DNA of 6,273 nucleotides from NCBI GenBank assembly GCA_046160675.1, contig JBJXHH010000240.1:1-6273 (forward strand), written 5' to 3'. This document shows positions 1 through 6,247 of this stretch, piece after piece. A program made the position numbers and the translations under genes. The notes under the pieces are model-generated. The model was given only the letters and a program-made list of their open reading frames with translations, searched no databases and was not told the DNA's origin. How positions within the stretch are numbered: position 1 is the stretch's first letter; each line of letters starts with the position of its first letter. This stretch comes from JACMJP01 sp046160675. GTDB taxonomy: Bacteria; Bacteroidota; Bacteroidia; Chitinophagales; BACL12.

Positions 1-80
1 TAAAAAATCTCAGGAAGAATAAATCCGCTTCCGGCAGAAAAAAAGACCTGGGCGATTTAGATAACCTACCTGAAAAATAA
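1..80 (+). CDS. 3' end of a probable nucleotidyltransferase-family protein (partial)
   Basis: Only the last 25 codons are in the window. The reading frame begins at base 3 and stops at TAA 78-80. The tail contains NKSASGRKKDLGDLDNL. From memory this resembles the C-terminal signature 'NKxASGRxKDLxDLxxL' seen in many bacterial nucleotidyltransferase-fold proteins (AbiEii/MNT-like and related families), where it closes the domain. The catalytic part lies outside the window, so the assignment rests on this short motif. A plus-strand hairpin with a T-run follows 7 bases after the stop, which fits the end of a real transcription unit. The gene converges on the minus-strand genes and shows no functional link to them. 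Another family with a basic, charged tail cannot be excluded. Confidence 0.55.
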   Translation, partial: KNLRKNKSASGRKKDLGDLDNLPEK

Positions 81-87
81 TCATCAG

Positions 88-106
88 AACAACTCCTGTT
101 GTTTTT
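88..106 (+). terminator. Probable rho-independent terminator of the left-hand partial gene
   Basis: A 6-bp stem, AACAAC (88-93) with GTTGTT (98-103), encloses the 4-base loop TCCT and runs into a stretch of T through 106. It starts 7 bases after the stop of the upstream partial gene, in the correct orientation. The stem is short and AT-rich, so termination strength is uncertain. Confidence 0.5.
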
Positions 107-142
107 CATAAAACTTCGGCTTTATTAGATTCAGGCCGCAAA

Positions 143-170
143 GGGTATTTATTTTATCTGCTAAATACCC
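143..170. repeat. Perfect 9-bp inverted repeat (hairpin)
   Basis: GGGTATTTA (143-151) pairs perfectly with TAAATACCC (162-170) around a 10-base loop. No T-run follows on the plus strand, so it is not a typical terminator there. It lies inside the putative decayed gene, so it may be incidental. It could also be part of the RNA structure at the end of either convergent transcript. Confidence 0.4.
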
Positions 171-273
171 AGTAAGTTCAGGCGAAGGAACTTCATCATA
201 CATGTGTATAAAACTTGAAATCTGCCGGGTGCGGCTATTGTGCAATCATTTTTCGGAATCAGAATCTTAGTAG

Positions 274-328
274 CTTCGGCAGTTAGTAAACTTATGCTTT
301 CACATTCTGAATAATATTTCTGCCGAAG
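274..328. repeat. 9-bp inverted repeat with a 37-base spacer
   Basis: CTTCGGCAG (274-282) is the exact reverse complement of CTGCCGAAG (320-328). The arms are GC-richer than their surroundings. A shorter CTTCGGC also occurs at 114-120. The role is unknown. It may be RNA structure in the convergent intergenic region or a coincidence inside a decayed coding sequence. Confidence 0.35.
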
Positions 329-406
329 GAAAACCTGCTTCGTTATTCTTAAAAAAACCTTGTATCACATCCATTTTTCCAAAATTATTAGATGGTCTGA
401 AAAAGA

Positions 407-434
407 AAAGCAGCATAAAAATTTATGCTGCTTT
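407..434 (-). terminator. Strong rho-independent terminator downstream of the T9SS-tail gene
   Basis: A perfect 13-bp inverted repeat, AAAGCAGCATAAA (407-419) with TTTATGCTGCTTT (422-434), has only two bases between its arms, so the real loop is probably 4 to 6 bases. Read on the minus strand, the stem is followed by a T-rich tail (TTTTCTTTTT), as expected for intrinsic termination. It begins 16 bases past the stop codon of the secreted-protein gene. On the plus strand no T-run follows, so it works in one direction. Confidence 0.85.
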
Positions 435-450
435 GTAAGAATTCTGTAAC

Positions 451-2322
451 CTATTGTAATGCGATCTTTTGTGTGAATATTATTTCATCTCCTGAATAAA
501 TACTTGCTAAATAGACCCCTCTCGGTAATTGTGACACAGGTATTTGATCTTCTTTCACAAAAGGTTGTGAAAGAATTTGTTTACCTGTAAAGTCCTGGAT
601 TTTTAACGTATATTGAATTTCATCATTCACATGAACCTGGATGAGGTCAGTTGCGGGGTTAGGATAAATGGAAACTTCAGACAAAGATGCAGGCATTTCA
701 TTTTCCTCTCCAACTCTATATCCGGAAGTATAATTTCGAAGGATAATATCATTTCCAACTTTAGCCTCTGTATCACCAAATTCATCCAATTCATAATATA
801 AATATTTATTTGTGTAGATGCAACTTAGCTGATCTGTAGTGCTAGAATAATGCAAATCGGAATTGTTGAAATATGGATGGAAATCGTCAAAGTCAAAATC
901 ATAAGAGATTATAGGGTCGAATGGTCCTGGTTGAATCGAAATCGCATTCACAACATCGCAGCTTGCAAGGTCTTTTGAAAGTGAATAAATAATATTCTCA
1001 GCATGTGCATCATCAAGAAAAAGAAAGTCATACCAGCCAAAAGTATTCATATACAAATTATCTTCTGCAACAATAATTTCTAAAGGCCTCCCTTCTAAAA
1101 AATAGCTCGATGTAAATCCTAAATAGTCAGTGACTATAATGTCATCAGAACTATGAAAATAATAGTATGGTAAAAAGTCCATCCAAATTGTTGTATCGGC
1201 AATGTTAGAAGAAAAAGCTGATCCGGATGTTCTGTCAACCGCTGTAATTTTCAATTGTTCTTCTTCAAAATCGCCAATCATTCCAGCTACATATAAAGAA
1301 AGTCTATGGCGAGTATCTAATTTCATTGTCCATATTCTCTCAGGCCAATTGCTTGTTTCGCTTGTTTCTGTATAAGCATCACTTGTCCAAAGAGTTCCAT
1401 CTTCTGGTGATATTGCATAAAGCGTATATCCTTCTTCCGAAGAAGGAAGATCAAAATCTGATTCTAATTCTGCACCGAGTATATAAAGAACCCCATTTTG
1501 ATCTACCTCTAATTGAGACATAATTGTAGGATAATCACCTCCTGTGAGTAAAAACTCTTCGCCATCTGAAAGATTTGTAGTGTAAGCCGCAGTGCCTTCA
1601 TTAAACCTCATAATGTGTATGGTTTCATCCGGTATTGCACCTGCTAAAAAAACTAATACAAGATCACGATTTATTGCTTTAACAAACTTACCAGAAGCAA
1701 AACCAAATGAAGAGAATTCAAGTGCATTTTCACTATAAGCCTGGTCTATAGGAGTACCTGCTGAATTAAGCCTTTGCACAAATAATGCAGGATGATATTC
1801 TCCATCAGGATTACCAAGATATGCAGCAAAATAAATGATCGGACTACCTTTCCTCTCATCTACCAATAGATCAATAGCAAAATCCCCTGTAAGTCCATCA
1901 CTGTAACTAAAACGATCCCAGGAAATAGTTAAGTCAGGATGATATTTTATTAAATAAGCAGCAGAAATCACACCCTCATGAGGAAGATTTAAAGTAGTTA
2001 GCACATATATATTATTAAACCTGTCAGTTTTCAAACGGATTCTGCCAGAATAAGACACATTTTCAATAGTAGCTATAGAAAGAAATTCGCCTGTTGCTGA
2101 AAATTTTTCTATTTGAATATAACTATTACTTGGGAAAATATTAGAACCCATTATAAATGCAGATATGACATTACCAGAGGCATCTGTTGTTGTAACAGGC
2201 TGGGGATCTACTGGAACATTGGTTCCAAAAGTATGTTCCCAATAAGTGGCTTGTGCATTTGTTTGTTTGCTAATTGATAATCCGATCATCAATAAAGCAG
2301 AAATTGTAATTATATTTTTCAT
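451..2322 (-). CDS. Secreted beta-propeller-like protein with T9SS type A sorting domain
   Basis: The 623-residue product is predicted to be exported. Residues 1 to about 25 are a Sec signal peptide: MKN, then a hydrophobic core IITISALLMIGLSI, with a cleavage site near NAQA. Residues 40-400 carry propeller-blade-like motifs of the form 'D..G.IYVLG', near residues 47, 99, 149, 219, 273 and 335, alternating with K/R-phi-x-x-x-G strands like SBBP-type repeats. An acidic, aromatic stretch follows at 470-490. Residues 551-623 form a type A sorting domain: SIYPNPATD, then a strand with the DFTGKQIL motif, then LPRGVYLASI and a final basic strand. This domain normally directs passage through the T9SS outer-membrane channel and is then removed. 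No catalytic motif is visible, so the function is unknown; binding of a polymer or surface partner is a guess. The ATG start fits the signal peptide and is preceded by an A-rich tract. The gene lies 64 bases downstream of the kinase gene, with its own candidate operator. Confidence 0.93.
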   Translation of the reverse strand: MKNIITISALLMIGLSISKQTNAQATYWEHTFGTNVPVDPQPVTTTDASGNVISAFIMGSNIFPSNSYIQIEKFSATGEFLSIATIENVSYSGRIRLKTDRFNNIYVLTTLNLPHEGVISAAYLIKYHPDLTISWDRFSYSDGLTGDFAIDLLVDERKGSPIIYFAAYLGNPDGEYHPALFVQRLNSAGTPIDQAYSENALEFSSFGFASGKFVKAINRDLVLVFLAGAIPDETIHIMRFNEGTAAYTTNLSDGEEFLLTGGDYPTIMSQLEVDQNGVLYILGAELESDFDLPSSEEGYTLYAISPEDGTLWTSDAYTETSETSNWPERIWTMKLDTRHRLSLYVAGMIGDFEEEQLKITAVDRTSGSAFSSNIADTTIWMDFLPYYYFHSSDDIIVTDYLGFTSSYFLEGRPLEIIVAEDNLYMNTFGWYDFLFLDDAHAENIIYSLSKDLASCDVVNAISIQPGPFDPIISYDFDFDDFHPYFNNSDLHYSSTTDQLSCIYTNKYLYYELDEFGDTEAKVGNDIILRNYTSGYRVGEENEMPASLSEVSIYPNPATDLIQVHVNDEIQYTLKIQDFTGKQILSQPFVKEDQIPVSQLPRGVYLASIYSGDEIIFTQKIALQ

Positions 2323-2360
2323 AATTTTTTTGAGAGTAAAATTCCACTGAATGGGATACT

Positions 2361-2384
2361 ATCACAATCGCATAATCATGTGAT
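2361..2384 (-). promoter_or_regulatory. Candidate operator upstream of the T9SS-tail gene, matching the one upstream of the response regulator
   Basis: In the 64-base gap after the kinase stop, the dyad ATCGCATAATCATGTGAT (2367-2384) matches 17 of 18 bases of the element at 6201-6218. Its outer arms are ATCGCA and TGTGAT, a near-palindrome with a 6-base centre. An extra half-site, ATCACA (2361-2366), directly abuts it and makes a perfect 6-bp inverted repeat with TGTGAT. The dyad ends 44 bases before the ATG, against 43 at the other copy. A second shared word, ACTGAAT, lies on the gene-proximal side (2346-2352). The simplest reading is a binding site for the neighbouring response regulator, but this is inference. 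I see no clear Bacteroidota -7 element (TAnnTTTG) in this gap. Confidence 0.5.
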
Positions 2385-2386
2385 GG

Positions 2387-5300
2387 TTAATGAAGCGGAA
2401 TAGAAAGGTGCATTTCGGCGCCTTTGCCAATTTGAGATTGCATTTCCACTTTGCCATTTATGTTTTTAGACCGGGCCTGGTAGTTTTTTAAACCATTACC
2501 TTGGTTCTGCAAGTTGTAGTCAAACCCGATTCCATTGTCTTTAACAATTAAATGCAATACATTCTTATCAAGATATAACCGAATGACAGCCTGCGTACAA
2601 GCACTGTGTTTTGCAAGGTTATTAATTGCTTCTTTATAAATGAGGTAAAAATCTCTTCGAATTTCCAATGGGATCTTTGTTTTCAAAATGGATTCGTTTA
2701 CTTCAAATGCATACGAAATGTTTTTAGCCTCCAGTAAATCTGCGGCAAATTGTTGCATCCTCACCAACATATTTTCTAATGTATCATTTTTTGGATTTAC
2801 GGCCCAAACAATATCACTCATATTTTCCATCATATTTTCTGAGCCAATGCTAATTTTTTCTAAAAGAACAGGTATTTTTTCAGGATGTTTTTCTGATTGT
2901 GTTTTTGCTAATTTGCTCATCATGTGTATGCTACTTAAAGTGCTGCCGACATCATCATGTAGGTCTCTGCTTATTTTATTACGCAATCTCTCCAACCGCA
3001 AGATTTGATTTATTCTTACTTTGTAAATAGTGTAGATGATACTTGCAGCAAGAAAAGTGCAAGCAATATAAAACCAGATTGTCTGATACCATGGGGAAAG
3101 GATAATCAGCTTATAGCTATCTCCCGTTTCATTCCAAATACCATTATCGTTTGCAGCTTTTACTTTAAAGGTATATTTTCCCGGTCTCAAATTATTATAA
3201 ATTACAAAAGGTGTATGTGTATATGTCCAATCCAAGTCAGCTCCTTCAAGCATAAAGGCAAACAAGTTATTCTCGGGATTTGTGAAATTGAGGGCAGAAA
3301 ATTCAAATTTGATCTTGTTTTCTTTAAAAGGCAATTTTAAATACTCCCCAAAGAGGGCACTATTATTCTCAGGTAGATATTGCTTGTCTAATACAAAGAT
3401 GTCTGTAATATATACAGGTGGTATTTTCTTGTTTGGTGTAACAGCATTTGCATCTATGTATTGAAATGCTGCATAATCTCCAAAGAAAATTTTTCCATCA
3501 AAACCGACTTCCATTACGGAGACACTTTCGTCTAACAATCCATCATCTGGCAAATAAGAACGAATTACTTTTTGTGTTTCAGCTTCTATAAGTGCTATTC
3601 CATTATTTCCTGTTGCCCAAATTGTGTTATTGGTCTGAATAAAACCATAGCACCTTGAATTTTGAAACCCTGTTCCGGGTGTTAACCAAGTAAATTTACG
3701 CTTGTCTTTTTCCGGATTAAATTGAACAGCACCTCCATGTGTCCCCATCCAAATATTCCCATAGGTATCAGGCAAAATCCCAAAAATTTCTTCTGTAAAA
3801 GGAAACTCCGGGTAGTTTTCATTTCTATAATAATAAGTTTCTTCTAAGGTAGTTGTATTTACCATTGAAATAGCGGCATTGCTTCCTAAAACATATCCTC
3901 TTGCTGCCCAAATATTTCCATTTTTATCTAATGCGAGATCATTTATATTATTAGAAATATTACTCCCTTTCTCTAAGTTTGATGAGTCAATTTCGAGCTT
4001 TTTAAAACAATCACAAGCTGCATCGTAGAAATGTATTCCTCCTCCTAAGGTTCCAACCCAAAACCTATTTTTAAGATCATAAATGATATCTAAAATATAA
4101 TTGGATGATATTGTATTCTCTGTTTTATTTTCCTTGCAATATATTTTATAAGAACTATTTTCTGTGTTGTATTTAATCATGCCACTATAAGAACTTATCC
4201 AAAGCTCATGCGCATTTTTTCGCAAAATTTTAGTTATCGTAAATTCATCATTTTGCGGTGTAATAAATTTATTAAACCATTTTGCTTCATGTGATTTTAG
4301 GTTGTATTTGCATAAACCCCATGTAGGCACGGCAAACCAAATTGTATTTCCTGTAGCGTCTAATTCGTCTTGATATAAAGCAGTGATCGAGCTATAATAT
4401 TCTAAAGATTTCTGAGGTGTGATTTGAAATGTTTTAAAAAGTTGTTTGTACGGATCAATACATAATAGGCCGTAACTTGTGGTTATCCAAAGGCTATTAT
4501 TTCTGTCGAGCATCAATTTTTTTGTAAGAATATTTTCCGGATGTTCAGGGAAATAAGGAATGAGAGATTCAGGTAATAGCATTTCTGTTGCAATATCAAA
4601 TTGCACTAAATATGAACCAACAACTGTTGACCAGATTACTTCTTTATCACCAATCATTTGCACTTGCAAATCGTCAAAAATCCAATTGTGCAAATGCAGA
4701 TTCGCATCATCAAATGTAAATACCTGTGAAGTTTTCTTTTTCAAATCACATTTTATCAATCCGTGTTGCCATGTACCTACCCAGAGGTTTTCATGGCTAT
4801 CCTCATCCATAGATAAAATTGTAATCTGCATGTTTTCAGTACCCGGTAAAATGTTCACTGTCTCATTTTTAATATTTACTTCAAACACACCTTTATCTGT
4901 CCCTGCTATGAGCCTGTTATCACTTGTCATTATGAGACAATTGAGGATTTTAGGCAATACAGGATTTCCCTTCCAGAGAATGAGGTTTATTTTTTCTTCG
5001 GTTTTATTATAGCTGCAAAGCCCCTTCTCTGAGGCCATATAAAAATCGCCCTGCGCATCTTCACAAAAATCATATGCTGCATTAAGCGAATTATCTGCGG
5101 AGCCAAACGGAGATGAATAGTAACGTTTAAATTTTTCTGTTCTCGGGTCGAAGCGATTTACACCATTTCCAGATGTGTAAACCCAGATATAGCCTTGCTT
5201 ATCTTCATAAAGTTTACCTGCCATATCACTTGATAAGGATTCAGGATTTTCAGGATCATGAAAATATTTTTTAAAAGTGAGGCCATCAAATCGCATAATG

Positions 5301-5488
5301 CCTGATTCAGAAGAAACCCAAATAAATCCCTTACTATCTTCCAGGATATCATTGCAGTTATTTATTGAAAGCCCTGTTGCCTGAGTATAATGATCAAATA
5401 TGTATTGCTGCCCAAAACAGGTTACATGAAAAAGCCCAAAAAAAATTAAGGAGTGAAAAAATAAATGGTTCGAAAATGGTTTGGGCAA
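2387..5488 (-). CDS. Two-propeller (Reg_prop/Y_Y_Y) sensor histidine kinase, HisKA_3 type
   Basis: This 1033-residue membrane sensor probably phosphorylates the response regulator encoded just upstream. Residues 8-26 form a hydrophobic export signal ending before QQ. Fourteen blade motifs (typical DxxGxIWVGTxxGL) start near residues 51, 96, 144, 189, 230, 281, 328, 379, 426, 471, 521, 574, 620 and 663, enough for two seven-bladed propellers. A Y_Y_Y domain (about 735-797) and a single membrane helix (about 804-824) follow. The cytoplasmic part has a HisKA_3 dimerisation segment with phospho-acceptor His844 in RDLHDDVG, then a HATPase with N-box Glu953/Asn957, G1 DNGIGFD (984-990) and G2 GNGLKN (997-1002). 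All key residues are present. The periplasmic half resembles hybrid two-component (HTCS) sensors, but there is no fused receiver or AraC domain. The start is TTG; no ATG precedes the signal peptide, and the first Met codon comes only near residue 65. The frame continues upstream without a stop to the regulator's TAA. The ligand is unknown; polysaccharides are known for related sensors. Confidence 0.95.
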   Translation of the reverse strand: MPKPFSNHLFFHSLIFFGLFHVTCFGQQYIFDHYTQATGLSINNCNDILEDSKGFIWVSSESGIMRFDGLTFKKYFHDPENPESLSSDMAGKLYEDKQGYIWVYTSGNGVNRFDPRTEKFKRYYSSPFGSADNSLNAAYDFCEDAQGDFYMASEKGLCSYNKTEEKINLILWKGNPVLPKILNCLIMTSDNRLIAGTDKGVFEVNIKNETVNILPGTENMQITILSMDEDSHENLWVGTWQHGLIKCDLKKKTSQVFTFDDANLHLHNWIFDDLQVQMIGDKEVIWSTVVGSYLVQFDIATEMLLPESLIPYFPEHPENILTKKLMLDRNNSLWITTSYGLLCIDPYKQLFKTFQITPQKSLEYYSSITALYQDELDATGNTIWFAVPTWGLCKYNLKSHEAKWFNKFITPQNDEFTITKILRKNAHELWISSYSGMIKYNTENSSYKIYCKENKTENTISSNYILDIIYDLKNRFWVGTLGGGIHFYDAACDCFKKLEIDSSNLEKGSNISNNINDLALDKNGNIWAARGYVLGSNAAISMVNTTTLEETYYYRNENYPEFPFTEEIFGILPDTYGNIWMGTHGGAVQFNPEKDKRKFTWLTPGTGFQNSRCYGFIQTNNTIWATGNNGIALIEAETQKVIRSYLPDDGLLDESVSVMEVGFDGKIFFGDYAAFQYIDANAVTPNKKIPPVYITDIFVLDKQYLPENNSALFGEYLKLPFKENKIKFEFSALNFTNPENNLFAFMLEGADLDWTYTHTPFVIYNNLRPGKYTFKVKAANDNGIWNETGDSYKLIILSPWYQTIWFYIACTFLAASIIYTIYKVRINQILRLERLRNKISRDLHDDVGSTLSSIHMMSKLAKTQSEKHPEKIPVLLEKISIGSENMMENMSDIVWAVNPKNDTLENMLVRMQQFAADLLEAKNISYAFEVNESILKTKIPLEIRRDFYLIYKEAINNLAKHSACTQAVIRLYLDKNVLHLIVKDNGIGFDYNLQNQGNGLKNYQARSKNINGKVEMQSQIGKGAEMHLSIPLH

Positions 5489-5512
5489 TTGCTGGTATTT
5501 ACTCCAGCGAAG

Positions 5513-6157
5513 TTATTTAAAAATTTTGTTCTTCAATGCGAAGCTCACCGCTTCAGTAGCAGAATTCACATGAAGTTTGTCATAAATCTTCCTGATGTGT
5601 GTGCGCACAGTATCTATACTAATGCGTAATTCTTCCGCAACAAGTTTATAACTCAACCCCTTTACGAGCGCTTGCAGGATTTCTTTTTCCCTCACAGTTA
5701 GTTTGTAGTCAACCGGCGTATCTGTTGTATAATTTTTCGGGAAAAACCTGAGGACTTTTAATGCGATGTTGGCCGTCATGGGTGCACCCCCTTCCATTAC
5801 TTCATGCAGTGCTGAAACAATTTTTTCGGGTGAGGATTTTTTTAGTAAATACCCAACAGCGCCTGAACAGAGTGCCTCGAAAATGTTTTCATCATCTTCA
5901 AAAACTGTAAGCATGATGATTTTTATATGAGGATATCTTTTAGTGAGTACTCTTGTTCCCTCAATACCATTTACAACCGGCATATCAATATCCATCAGGA
6001 TCACATCAGGTTTGTATACTTCGGCGATATGTTCTGCCTCGCTACAGTTTTCCCAAGCTCCCAGGAATTCTATGCCCTGTGCGCCAGTAAGAACCAGTTC
6101 CATAGTTTCCCGGAGTTCAATTCTATCGTCAAATACAATCACCTTTATCGGAGCCAT
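5513..6157 (-). CDS. LuxR/NarL-family response regulator
   Basis: The 214-residue cytoplasmic transcription factor has the usual NarL-family length. The receiver domain (about 4-120) keeps the acidic pair Asp10/Asp11, phospho-acceptor Asp56 in LMDIDMP, switch residue Thr84 in MLT and Lys106 in GYLLKK. A linker leads to a LuxR-type helix-turn-helix at about 150-212, beginning LTVREKEIL, with recognition-helix region ISIDTVRTHIRKIYDKL. It therefore looks fully functional. It is the first gene of the operon: the kinase follows after 24 bases, and HisKA_3 kinases characteristically pair with NarL-type regulators. A dyad 43 bases upstream of its ATG recurs before the T9SS-tail gene, so autoregulation and control of that gene are likely but unproven. 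The start is ATG, with the canonical receiver beginning at residue 4. Confidence 0.96.
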   Translation of the reverse strand: MAPIKVIVFDDRIELRETMELVLTGAQGIEFLGAWENCSEAEHIAEVYKPDVILMDIDMPVVNGIEGTRVLTKRYPHIKIIMLTVFEDDENIFEALCSGAVGYLLKKSSPEKIVSALHEVMEGGAPMTANIALKVLRFFPKNYTTDTPVDYKLTVREKEILQALVKGLSYKLVAEELRISIDTVRTHIRKIYDKLHVNSATEAVSFALKNKIFK

Positions 6158-6161
6158 AAAA

Positions 6162-6177
6162 TACTTTATGCAAAGTA
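6162..6177 (-). promoter_or_regulatory. Small hairpin in the leader just before the response regulator start
   Basis: TACTTT (6162-6167) pairs with AAAGTA (6172-6177) around the 4-base loop ATGC. It ends 4 bases from the ATG. A competing pairing of AAATAC (6159-6164) with GTATTT (6179-6184) is also possible. In the mRNA this could partly occlude the initiation region. The stem is AT-rich and weak, so a regulatory role is speculative. Confidence 0.25.
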
Positions 6178-6200
6178 CGTATTTTATAAACTGAATTCCT

Positions 6201-6218
6201 ATCGCACAATCATGTGAT
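6201..6218 (-). promoter_or_regulatory. Candidate operator upstream of the response regulator-kinase operon
   Basis: ATCGCACAATCATGTGAT is an imperfect dyad (ATCGCA-N6-TGTGAT) ending 43 bases before the regulator ATG. It recurs with one mismatch at 2367-2384, at almost the same distance from the T9SS-tail gene. ACTGAAT lies gene-proximal at both sites (6190-6196 here), with spacing differing by 10 bases, about one helical turn. The 18-bp dyad size suits a NarL-type dimer, so this may be the regulator's own site. No perfect TAnnTTTG promoter element is visible downstream; the nearest on the minus strand is TACTTTG, one base short. Confidence 0.5.
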
Positions 6219-6219
6219 A

Positions 6220-6247
6220 TACTTTACAGCATACATAATGTACTTTA
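6220..6247. repeat. Two TACTTTA direct repeats, 21 bp apart, in the 116-base region upstream of the regulator
   Basis: TACTTTA occurs at 6220-6226 and 6241-6247, two helical turns apart, and a third time at 6162-6168 in the leader hairpin. The surrounding stretch (6158-6273) holds no gene that I can see. The repeats may be extra operator elements for the operon or for a gene beyond the right edge. In DNA this AT-rich, short repeats also arise by chance. Confidence 0.25.

Larger units (their letters stand above)
84..416 (-). pseudogene. Possible decayed or frameshifted small gene, unidentified
   Basis: No intact frame spans this intergenic stretch, but three consecutive open segments on the minus strand join into one protein-like sequence of about 97 to 111 residues. 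Segment A reads from ATG 372-374 (or ATG 414-416) and includes VIQGFFKNNEAGFPSAE. Segment B is in another frame and includes YYSECESISLLTAEATKIL. Segment C returns to the first frame, includes DEVPSPELTGYLADKINTL, and stops at TGA 84-86. Going from A to B needs removal of one base in the A-run at about 317-319. Going from B to C needs one base added near the T-run at about 218-220. The two changes compensate each other, and both lie in short homopolymers, so either gene decay or sequencing error could explain them. I do not recognise the family. Chance open frames in AT-rich DNA remain a real alternative, and a plus-strand terminator overlaps the 3' end. Confidence 0.33.

Noticed and set aside
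238..250. Partial resemblance to the shared dyad (GCAATCAT) in the left intergenic region
   Set aside because: Only the central bases match. Both defining arms, ATCGCA and TGTGAT, are missing.
2361..2384. CRP-type site reading of the TGTGA-containing dyad
   Set aside because: The CRP consensus is TGTGA-N6-TCACA. Here the half-sites face the opposite way (TCRCA-N6-TGTGA), so it does not match.
2323..2386. Terminator between the kinase and T9SS genes
   Set aside because: The 6-bp inverted repeat here has a 12-base loop and no T-run after it on the minus strand. The operator reading fits better, and read-through from the kinase gene remains possible.
2688..3464. Plus-strand open frames of 106, 111 and 60 codons opposite the kinase gene
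   Set aside because: They lie entirely antisense to the conserved kinase and Y_Y_Y domains, their composition is that of a reverse-strand shadow, and they show no recognisable motifs.
4560..5012. Plus-strand 150-codon open frame
   Set aside because: It is antisense to the propeller repeats of the kinase, which explain the conservation and codon pattern. It has no start context or domain of its own.
5927..6217. Plus-strand open frames of 96 and 83 codons opposite the response regulator start
   Set aside because: They are antisense to the conserved receiver domain, including the phospho-Asp region. One also runs through the candidate operator.
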